From NCBI GenBank assembly GCA_013360985.1, contig JABWAM010000102.1, forward strand, positions 1 to 8,281: 8,281 nt of DNA, given 5' to 3'. Both the position numbers and the translations under genes were made by a program. The stretch is from Verrucomicrobiia bacterium (GTDB lineage: Bacteria > Verrucomicrobiota > Verrucomicrobiia > JABWAM01). Every line of letters begins with the position of its first letter. Position 1 is the stretch's first letter. Below, in pieces: positions 1-5,276 of this stretch. The notes under the pieces were generated by a model, which saw only the letters and a list, made by a program, of their open reading frames with translations, was not told the origin of the DNA and searched no databases.

Positions 1-65
1 GGCGTCGCAGCAGCGGCTTCACCACAAAATGTTGGAGAAGCGTCACGCATTTCTCGATCGAGGAT
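1..65 (+). repeat. Dispersed repeat, copy A (hairpin plus conserved 25-nt block)
   Basis: This segment recurs in inverted orientation at 4928-4992, with about 50 of 65 positions identical without gaps. It has two parts. Positions 17-40 form a hairpin with outer stem CTTC/GAAG, inner pairs CC/GG and ACA/TGT, an AAA loop, an A-A mismatch and a bulged T. Positions 41-65 are a block matching the other copy at 23 of 25 bases, including the 15-mer TTCTCGATCGAGGAT with the palindrome CTCGATCGAG. The copy touches the window edge, so it may extend further left. It lies about 84 nt upstream of the lipoprotein gene start. No upstream gene end can be assigned here. The function is unknown: it could be a REP-like repeat, a structured RNA, or the relic of a small element. 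Confidence 0.7.
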
Positions 66-82
66 GGGTTTCCCTATGCCTT

Positions 83-105
83 ACGCGGGGATTTGGGCCC
101 CGCGT
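83..105. repeat. GC-rich hairpin upstream of the lipoprotein gene
   Basis: A perfect 8-bp inverted repeat (ACGCGGGG at 83-90 and CCCCGCGT at 98-105) encloses a 7-nt spacer. No T-run follows on either strand, so it is not a canonical intrinsic terminator. It lies between repeat copy A and the start at 149. It could end transcription from a gene left of the window, or lie in the 5' leader of the lipoprotein mRNA. Confidence 0.5.
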
Positions 106-148
106 CAAGGTTGGACGAATCGCGCGCCGTTGCGTAAAGTCCGCGCCG

Positions 149-1246
149 ATGAAATTCCTCCGCCTCGCCCCGTCGCTCCTCCTCGGCGTCCTCCTCTCCT
201 CGTGCAATACCCTCTCTTCGACCTCCGACATCTCGGCGGGGGAACGGACGCCGCCGCCGCCAAACGAATTCCGCGGGGCGTGGGTGTATGATCCGCGCCG
301 CTTTGAGCCGGAGGAGGTCGTGCGCGACCTCAAGCAAGCAGGCTTCAACGCCGTCTTCGTTCGCCTCAGTTCCGCCGGGTCGGCCTACTACCCCAGCGCC
401 GTCCTCCCGCGCGCGCCGGGCGTGCGCCGCGACTACGCCGCCGAGTACGCCGCCGCCGGACGCCGCCACGGCGTCCAGATCCATGCGTGGCACGTCTGTT
501 TCATGATGCATTACGCGCCGAGGGCGGCTGTGGAGAAGGCGATCAAGACCGGCATGGTCATGCGCGACGCGAAGGGACGCGCCCTCCGCCCCACCTACAA
601 CGTCCCGGTGCGCTCCCCCGCCGTCGCCGCAAACCGCAATCTGGAGAAACGCGCGATGGTCGAGCTGGTCACGCGCTATCCGCTCGATGGAGTGCAGTTC
701 GACTATATTCGCTACTTCAGCGGAGGAGTGGACTACAGCGCCTCCTCCCGCGCCGCCTTCGAGGCCCATCTCGGCAAGAAGGTAAAAAGCTGGCCGCGCG
801 ACGTCACCTCCGGCCCGCTCGCGGACCGCTATCATCGCTGGAAAGCCGATCTCATCACCAAGACCGTCGCCGACACCTCCGCCGCCGTGCGCGCCGCCGC
901 GCCGCGCGCGAAAGTTTCCGCGGCGGTCTGGCACAGCGCCGACGTCGCCTACAAGACCTATGCGCAGGATTGGCCGCGATGGGTTCGCAATGGCGATCTC
1001 GATTTCATCGTTCCCATGAACTACACCCCAGACCACGACCTCTTCATGGAATGGATTGAAAACCAAAAAGATGACGTCGGCGGAAGAGTCCCGATCTACG
1101 CGGGAATCGGCGCCTACAAGCTCGATCGCACCCGGGATCTGAACCGACAAATCAACATCGTCCGCGCCAAAGGTCTCCCCGGCTACGTCCTCTACAGCTA
1201 CGACGAAGGCGTCCGCTCCCGCCTCTCCGACGAGATCGCCAACTGA
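149..1246 (+). CDS. GHL10-family (DUF187-like) glycosidase-like lipoprotein
   Basis: The 365-residue protein begins with a lipoprotein signal: MKFLRLAP, then a hydrophobic stretch, then lipobox LSSC with the lipidated cysteine at residue 19. Asn follows the Cys, so outer-membrane sorting is plausible. The frame is open upstream to 29, but this internal ATG is chosen because it puts the signal peptide at the N-terminus. No Shine-Dalgarno is visible. A Pro-rich linker (35-38) leads into a TIM-barrel-like domain with family hallmarks FRGAWV (41-46), HAWHV (112-116), GVQFDYIRY (181-189), PMNYT (289-293) and a C-terminal GYVLYSYD (345-352). GHL10 proteins (PF02638) include E. coli DigH/YddW, an outer-membrane lipoprotein that cleaves peptidoglycan glycan strands. 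A similar envelope role is inferred; the substrate cannot be read from sequence. The protein is shorter than DigH and has no obvious extra C-terminal domain. Confidence 0.82.
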   Translation: MKFLRLAPSLLLGVLLSSCNTLSSTSDISAGERTPPPPNEFRGAWVYDPRRFEPEEVVRDLKQAGFNAVFVRLSSAGSAYYPSAVLPRAPGVRRDYAAEYAAAGRRHGVQIHAWHVCFMMHYAPRAAVEKAIKTGMVMRDAKGRALRPTYNVPVRSPAVAANRNLEKRAMVELVTRYPLDGVQFDYIRYFSGGVDYSASSRAAFEAHLGKKVKSWPRDVTSGPLADRYHRWKADLITKTVADTSAAVRAAAPRAKVSAAVWHSADVAYKTYAQDWPRWVRNGDLDFIVPMNYTPDHDLFMEWIENQKDDVGGRVPIYAGIGAYKLDRTRDLNRQINIVRAKGLPGYVLYSYDEGVRSRLSDEIAN

Positions 1247-1266
1247 TCGCCGCCGCCGCCTCTTTC

Positions 1267-2307
1267 ATGCGCTTCCTCACCAACATCACTGTCGAGCAGG
1301 CCATCGCCCATCACCTCGATCATCTCACGCCGGAGAAGCTCGTCTCGAAACGCCCGCTCAAGCTCACCCAGGAACTCCACCTCTATCTTTCCGAACACCT
1401 CGTGGCAATTTCCCGGATGAGCGGTCTGCTCGCCGCCCAATTCGCCGACGTCGAACGGCCCGTCGCGGCGGCCTGCCTCAGCCTCCTCGAAGGCAAATCC
1501 AAGTTCGTACCCGCGGCCGGCGCGATCGCCGAACGCCTCTTCGAGGTCATGGAGGGAAACCGCGCCCTATCGCCCGGTCTCCTCCTCGTCGCAGTCGTCA
1601 AGGAGGAGGAAACAAAGGAACGCTTCCTCGCGATTCTCAAGGTCGAATCGCAGCCTGTCTTCAAGGAAGAGCGCAAAACCAGCGTCGACGGCGAGCCGTT
1701 CATCGAGCTCGCGTTGGACCCGGCCGCCCTCCCCGCCCCGGGGCGCAACCTCCAAAAATGCGCCATGATCCGCGGGAAACACAGCGTCGGACGGCCTCAA
1801 GTGCTCCTCATTGACCGCCAGGCGCGCGACGCGGGCGTCGCCGATTTTTTTCACGGAAAGTTTCTCGAGGCGAACCTCTGCCGCGACGCCCATCTCCAGA
1901 CGCGAACGTTCGTTCGCGAGTTCGTGAAATGGGCGAATCGCGCCAAACACGACCATCGCCTCTCCCCCGACGAACTCGACGAGACGGTAGACGCCGCGCG
2001 CGACGCCCTCCGCCAAAAGCAGGTCTCCGTGCCCGATCTTGTCCGCGAGCACGTGCCGAAAGGCCCCGCGCAGGGCGATTGCCTCGAGTTCCTTTCGCGG
2101 AAACAGGTGGACGCCACGGTCGAAACCGAACGCAAGGCCGCCGAGAAATTCCAGCGCGCGCGCGTGATCAAGCTCGATCTCGGCGCGCAACTCCGCGTCC
2201 CTCACGCAGCGACCCTCGCCGAGGGTTTTTACAAAGCCGAAGCCGATCCCGACGATCCGACGCTGACCGTCGTCACCCTCCGCAGCCGAAAATTCCAGGT
2301 CTCGTGA
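1267..2307 (+). CDS. Nucleoid-associated protein, NdpA/YejK-like (NA37 family)
   Basis: The 346-residue soluble protein resembles the 37-kDa nucleoid-associated family (PF04245; E. coli YejK). Recognisable parts are an N-terminal segment starting ITVEQAIAHHLDHL, a central strand pair LLLVAVVKEEETKERFLAIL (105-124), the family-typical VADFFHGKFLEA (191-202) followed by a TRTFVREFVKW helix (212-222), and a C-terminal KLDLGAQLRVP with a terminal strand TLTVVTLRSRKF. Length matches the family (about 335 in E. coli). The family binds DNA or nucleoid, but its precise biochemical role is poorly defined. The gene starts 20 nt after the lipoprotein stop, so cotranscription is likely. No Shine-Dalgarno precedes the ATG; the upstream bases are CTCTTTC, the same as before leuB. 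The call rests on motif recall, not a profile search. Confidence 0.72.
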   Translation: MRFLTNITVEQAIAHHLDHLTPEKLVSKRPLKLTQELHLYLSEHLVAISRMSGLLAAQFADVERPVAAACLSLLEGKSKFVPAAGAIAERLFEVMEGNRALSPGLLLVAVVKEEETKERFLAILKVESQPVFKEERKTSVDGEPFIELALDPAALPAPGRNLQKCAMIRGKHSVGRPQVLLIDRQARDAGVADFFHGKFLEANLCRDAHLQTRTFVREFVKWANRAKHDHRLSPDELDETVDAARDALRQKQVSVPDLVREHVPKGPAQGDCLEFLSRKQVDATVETERKAAEKFQRARVIKLDLGAQLRVPHAATLAEGFYKAEADPDDPTLTVVTLRSRKFQVS

Positions 2308-2318
2308 CCGCTGTCCTC

Positions 2319-2345
2319 CGCCGGCTCAGGGCCAGATCGCCGGCG
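2319..2345. other. Inverted repeat at the convergent gene junction
   Basis: CGCCGGC (2319-2325) and GCCGGCG (2339-2345) form a perfect 7-bp inverted repeat with a 13-nt spacer. It lies between the NdpA-like stop (2307) and the end of gmk, overlapping the gmk stop codon. No T-run follows on either side. It may act as a bidirectional transcript-end hairpin, since only 18 nt separate the two genes and no better terminator is visible. Confidence 0.3.
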
Positions 2346-2943
2346 TCTGGATGCGCGCCACGCGGCGGCGTTCTGCTTCGAGGATCGCGCGAAGCGCGCG
2401 TTCGTCCTCGTCGGGGGTCCCCGACAAGATCGCGTAGTCATACGCGCGCCATCGCGCCATTTCCCCTTCCGCGTTGCGCAGGCGCCGCCGAATTGTTTCC
2501 TCCAAGTCGGCGCCGCGCGCGCGCAAGCGTCGCTCAAGCTCCGCAAATGTCGGCGTCGTTAGAAAAACCGTTGCCAGCGCCCGACGCACTGCGGGATCCG
2601 GACACGCGCGGATCTGCTCCGCGCCCTGCACATCCACGTCGAGGAGCAGGTCGTGTCCCGCGGCGAGATTTTCCCGGACGAATGCCAGGGGCGTTCCGTA
2701 GCGATGACCGTGGACGACGGCGTGCTCGAGGAAGTCGCCTGCGGCGACGCGTTCGTCAAAGGCTGCCTCGCTCAGAAACCAATAAGCCTCCCCGTCCTTT
2801 TCCCCCGGACGCGGGAGACGAGTCGTGCAGGAGACGGAATACGCGAACCCGCCTTCCGCGCGCGCGCGTTGGATGAGCGTGCTCTTGCCGGCGCCGGACG
2901 GCGCCGAAAGGACAAGCAAAACTCCCTCGCGCGAGATGGCCAT
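2326..2943 (-). CDS. gmk: Guanylate kinase
   Basis: This cytoplasmic enzyme phosphorylates GMP to GDP with ATP. The 205-residue protein has the expected length and motifs: P-loop APSGAGKST (14-22), GMP-binding SCTTR (38-42) followed by PRPGEKDGEAYWF (45-57), FLEH with Glu73 and RYGT with Tyr82, DVDVQGA (102-108), and the LID region RRRLRNAEGE (152-161) with its catalytic arginines. The usual Asn-Asp pair after YDY, which contacts the adenine of ATP in characterised enzymes, is replaced: this protein reads YDYAILSGTPDEDERA. The start at the first ATG places the P-loop 13 residues from the N-terminus, as is normal. There is no clear Shine-Dalgarno. The gene is isolated: the pilin terminator lies upstream and a convergent gene downstream. 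A promoter is expected within 2944-3008, but none is convincing. Confidence 0.95.
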   Translation of the reverse strand: MAISREGVLLVLSAPSGAGKSTLIQRARAEGGFAYSVSCTTRLPRPGEKDGEAYWFLSEAAFDERVAAGDFLEHAVVHGHRYGTPLAFVRENLAAGHDLLLDVDVQGAEQIRACPDPAVRRALATVFLTTPTFAELERRLRARGADLEETIRRRLRNAEGEMARWRAYDYAILSGTPDEDERALRAILEAERRRVARIQTPAIWP

Positions 2944-3008
2944 GGGAACGTGAGTAGGCGCGAGAAGAAGGCTAAGCGCAAGCGCGACCTTCCGGATCCC
3001 GCATCAAC

Positions 3009-3040
3009 AAAAACCCCGCGCCCCTTTCGGAGCGCGGGGT
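3009..3040 (-). terminator. Intrinsic terminator after the pilin gene
   Basis: A perfect 9-bp stem (3013-3021 paired with 3032-3040; arm ACCCCGCGC) has a 10-nt loop. On the minus strand it is followed directly by TTTTTGTTG. It starts about 30 nt after the pilin stop codon and separates the pilin transcript from gmk. Confidence 0.88.
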
Positions 3041-3070
3041 CTGGGAATCAACCGTGGATACGGTGAATTC

Positions 3071-3478
3071 TCAGGAGTACGGACCCCAGAACGCATCTCC
3101 ACCGGTCGCGGAGGAGAGGGCGGTCTTGGTCGAGCTGCTCACGTGGATCCCGCCGGCGATCGTGTTGCCGATCGTGAACGCATTGCCCAGCGTGTCGTTG
3201 CCGCTGTTGCTCGCCAACTTGCTGCCCGCCTTGAGGTAGGGCGTCAGGTCGGAGAAGGCGACTCCGCTGCTCTGTTGTTTGTTGTTCTCCAACGCATACT
3301 GATCGAGCGCGGCGTCGAGCATGCGGCACTCGTTCAGGATGGTGGTCGCCTGCGAGCGCGTGCGGGCCCGAATGAAGCTCGGGACCGCGATCGCCGCGAG
3401 CAGACCGATGATGGCCACCACGATCATGATTTCCACGAGCGTGAAGCCCCCGTTGTCACTGCGGAGTTTCTGGATCAT
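3071..3478 (-). CDS. Type IV pilin-like / GspG-like prepilin
   Basis: The 135-residue small prepilin has an 11-residue basic leader (MIQKLRSDNGG), a prepilin peptidase site between Gly11 and Phe12, and the class III signal GFTLVEIMIVVAIIGLLAA with the conserved Glu at mature position 5. A hydrophobic assembly helix of about 20 residues leads into a short globular head. The segment TILNECRMLDAALDQYALEN followed by NK is typical of pilin-like proteins in Verrucomicrobiota and relatives. The C-terminus is rich in Ser, Thr and Gly and ends FWGPYS. The single Cys51 rules out the C-terminal disulfide loop of classical PilA. It would be assembled by a type IV pilus or type II secretion machine encoded elsewhere. 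The start is firm: AGGAG lies 7 nt upstream, and a longer in-frame extension is not needed. It is a single-gene unit with its own promoter and terminator, suggesting high expression. Confidence 0.93.
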   Translation of the reverse strand: MIQKLRSDNGGFTLVEIMIVVAIIGLLAAIAVPSFIRARTRSQATTILNECRMLDAALDQYALENNKQQSSGVAFSDLTPYLKAGSKLASNSGNDTLGNAFTIGNTIAGGIHVSSSTKTALSSATGGDAFWGPYS

Positions 3479-3485
3479 TGTTTGA

Positions 3486-3490
3486 CTCCT
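3486..3490 (-). promoter_or_regulatory. Shine-Dalgarno of the pilin gene
   Basis: AGGAG on the minus strand ends 7 nt before the ATG at 3478. It is the only clear Shine-Dalgarno in front of any gene here, and it fixes the start of the short pilin. Confidence 0.8.
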
Positions 3491-3547
3491 GTTTCTTTTA
3501 TGGATGAGTTCGCGTCGGAATCGAGCACACGCCCGCCCGACCATCGC

Positions 3548-3575
3548 ACTATAGAGAGCGCATCCGACGATGCAA
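3548..3575 (-). promoter_or_regulatory. Sigma-70-like promoter of the pilin gene, with embedded dyad
   Basis: On the minus strand, a -35-like TTGCAT (3570-3575) and a -10 TATAGT (3548-3553, 5 of 6 consensus) are 16 nt apart. A-rich DNA lies just upstream (seven A at 3578-3584, then AAAATCC), resembling an UP element. The predicted start near 3541 gives a leader of roughly 60 nt. The dyad GCATC/GATGC (3560-3573, 4-nt centre) fills the spacer and could be an operator. The rest of this gap, 3585-3771, shows no clear leuB terminator and no gene. A sigma-54 -24/-12 pair was looked for and not found with correct spacing. Confidence 0.5.
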
Positions 3576-3771
3576 GCTTTTTTTGGATTTTCGGCGGCTT
3601 GCCGCAAGGGAGCGCCCCCCTCCCCTCCTCTCTGCGAGAGCCGCGTCCGTTCAGCGCGTCGACTCTGACGATATCTCTCGCGAAAAAATCTCGTGCTGGT
3701 TTGCGGCCTTCGGCGCGAAGCAATCCCACCTTCCAAGGCATCGGTCTTTCCGGCGGGACTGCGCGAACGCT

Positions 3772-4878
3772 CTACACCATCGAGGCGACGAGATCGCCCA
3801 CCTCGCGGGTGCCGTACCCCATCTTGCCCGCGGCGAGGCTTTTGAGCTTTTCGCGGACCGTCTTGATCACGGCCGTCTCGATCGCGGCGGCGGCCTTCGC
3901 CTCGCCGAGGTGATCGAGGAGCATCGCGCCGGCGCAGATCGCGGCGAGCGGGTTGATCGCGTTTTTTCCCGTGTACTTCGGCGCGCTGCCGCCGATCGGC
4001 TCGAACATGCTCGTGCCGGTCGGATTGATGTTTCCCCCCGCGGCGATCCCCATGCCGCCCTGGATCATCGCGCCAAGGTCGGTGATGATGTCGCCGAACA
4101 TGTTGTCGGTGACAATCACGTCGAACCACTCGGGGTTTTTCACAAACCACATCGTCGTGGCGTCCACGTGGGCGTAATCGCGTTTGACGTCGGGATAATC
4201 GCGTTCCCCGATCTCGTGGAAGACGCGCTCCCACAGATCGAACGCGTAGGTGAGCACGTTCGTCTTGCCGCAAAGGGTCAGCTGCGCCTTTTTCCCCGCC
4301 TTCACTTCGTCGGGCGTGAGCCCCTTCCACGGGCGGCCTTCGCGGCGTTTGCGCGCGACCTCGAAGGCGTAGCGCAGACAGCGTTCCACGCCGCGGCGCG
4401 TGTTGATGCTCTCCTGCACGGCGATCTCATGGGGCGTGCCTTTGAAGACGAATCCGCCCGATCCGGTGTACAGCCCCTCGTTGTTTTCGCGGATCACCGT
4501 GAAGTCCACGTGCTCCGGCGCCTTGTCCTTGAGCGGACAAAAGCGTTCGTCGTAGAGCTTCACGGGACGCAGGTTGATGTATTGCTCCATCTCGAAACGC
4601 AGGCGCAGGAGAATTCCTTTTTCGAGAATCCCCGGCTTCACGTCGGGATGCCCGATCGCTCCGAGGAGGATGGCGGGAAATTTCCGAAGATCGGCGACCG
4701 CGCTTTCGGGGAGAACTTCGCCGGTCCGAAGATAGCGATCTCCGCCGAAATCGAAGGGAGTGTCTTCGATCTTGAAACCAAACTTCGGGGCGACCGCGTC
4801 GAGCACCTTGATCGCTTCGCGAACGACTTCGGGGCCGGTGCCGTCCCCTCCGATAACCGCAACGTGATGAGTTTTCAT
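3772..4878 (-). CDS. leuB: 3-isopropylmalate dehydrogenase (possibly NADP-dependent)
   Basis: This enzyme oxidises and decarboxylates 3-isopropylmalate in leucine biosynthesis. The 368-residue protein has the full beta-decarboxylating dehydrogenase set: N-terminal AVIGGDGTGPEVV (7-19), Glu86 in ILEKGILLRLR (the isopropyl-pocket position that separates LeuB from isocitrate dehydrogenase), Arg94, Arg104 and Arg130, RENNEGLY with Tyr137, Lys205 and Asp239 for catalysis, and DNMFGDIITD with metal ligands Asp263 and Asp267. Two oddities occur at the cofactor loop EPIGGSAPKYTGKNAINP (293-310): Gly296 replaces the usual His, and Lys301-Tyr302 replace the Asp-Ile of NAD-type enzymes. A charged stretch at 176-197 looks inserted. 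The start is set by homology at MKTHHVAVIG; no Shine-Dalgarno is present, and the preceding bases are CTCTTTC. No other leu gene is adjacent. The 398-nt upstream gap contains large repeats. Confidence 0.92.
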   Translation of the reverse strand: MKTHHVAVIGGDGTGPEVVREAIKVLDAVAPKFGFKIEDTPFDFGGDRYLRTGEVLPESAVADLRKFPAILLGAIGHPDVKPGILEKGILLRLRFEMEQYINLRPVKLYDERFCPLKDKAPEHVDFTVIRENNEGLYTGSGGFVFKGTPHEIAVQESINTRRGVERCLRYAFEVARKRREGRPWKGLTPDEVKAGKKAQLTLCGKTNVLTYAFDLWERVFHEIGERDYPDVKRDYAHVDATTMWFVKNPEWFDVIVTDNMFGDIITDLGAMIQGGMGIAAGGNINPTGTSMFEPIGGSAPKYTGKNAINPLAAICAGAMLLDHLGEAKAAAAIETAVIKTVREKLKSLAAGKMGYGTREVGDLVASMV

Positions 4879-4927
4879 GAAAGAGAGGGGAAAAGGTGCC
4901 GTCCGATGCGCCGCGATGCAATCCGGA

Positions 4928-4992
4928 ATCCTCGATCGAGAAGTGGGTGACGTCTTCAGCACGTTTCGTGTTGAAGCCGCTGCGGCGGCGCT
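4928..4992 (-). repeat. Dispersed repeat, copy B (leuB upstream region)
   Basis: On the minus strand this matches 1-65. Its hairpin (4954-4976) has outer stem CTTCA/TGAAG, an A-C mismatch, inner stem CACG/CGTG and an AAA loop. The 25-nt block (4928-4952) differs from copy A at two bases only. The hairpin stems differ between the copies yet both pair, which suggests structure is what is kept. It lies 49 nt upstream of the leuB start codon and just after the left arm of the 28-bp inverted repeat. It could belong to the leuB leader RNA, or be a repeat unrelated to leuB. Confidence 0.7.
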
Positions 4993-4995
4993 GGG

Positions 4996-5141
4996 CGGCT
5001 CGGCCGGCGGCCTCGCCCTCCCTCGCTTCGCGATGAAAGGAAAATCGGCGGCGTGACGCCCGGCCTCGCGGAAAATCCCCCGGACGCATGGAGGAAAGAT
5101 TTTGAACACGGAAAGGGAGGGCAAGGCCGCCGGCCGAGCCG
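4996..5141. repeat. 28-bp imperfect inverted repeat with 90-nt spacer
   Basis: Arms at 4996-5023 and 5114-5141 are complementary at 27 of 28 positions; the single mismatch is at 5014/5123. The arm core is GGCCGGCGGCC followed by CCCTCCCT. The spacer 5024-5113 includes a small GGCG-TGA-CGCC hairpin and two copies of GGAAAATC. There is no T-run, so it is not an intrinsic terminator. In RNA it would form a very stable stem between addA and leuB. Alternatives are terminal inverted repeats of a miniature element or a pair of REP-like units. Confidence 0.85.
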
Positions 5142-5276
5142 TCGCGCCCTTCGTGTGGGAAGTCCGGAATCTCGACGCGCCCCGCCCCTCTGATCTTCGA
5201 TGGATGACGCGGGGGTGATCTCTCTGAAAAGGGAGTTGATCCGTGGATTTGGGGAATCCGGAGAAGGAGGAGATCT

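Larger units (their letters stand above)
4922..5171. repeat. 9-bp direct repeats bracketing the addA-leuB intergenic repeats
   Basis: TCCGGAATC occurs at 4922-4930 and again at 5163-5171 in the same orientation. Each copy is followed by TCGA after one extra base or none. The pair encloses 232 nt that contain the 28-bp inverted repeat and all but the last three bases of repeat copy B. This is what a target-site duplication would look like, but the enclosed segment lacks matching ends and a 9-mer match can arise by chance. The remaining gap, 5172-5276, shows nothing recognisable beyond a weak hairpin. Confidence 0.25.

Noticed and set aside
111..140. Possible promoter TTGGAC / TAAAGT upstream of the lipoprotein
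   Set aside because: Both boxes match the consensus poorly, the spacer is 18 nt, and the ATG would fall 9 nt after the -10, giving an almost leaderless mRNA.
29..148. Upstream start of the lipoprotein at 29
   Set aside because: It would bury the lipoprotein signal peptide 40 residues in and overlaps the dispersed repeat.
3660..3720. Terminator for leuB in the gap before the pilin gene
   Set aside because: A run of T follows GAGA on the minus strand near 3685-3691, but no stem of more than about 3 bp precedes it.
3479..4330. Long N-terminal extension of the pilin frame to 4330
   Set aside because: The extension lies antiparallel-frame over leuB and is Arg-rich noise. The prepilin leader, AGGAG and promoter all fix the start at 3478.
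3583..4950. A 455-codon open frame on the plus strand opposite leuB
   Set aside because: It is antisense to intact leuB and its upstream region, with no domain and no ribosome site.
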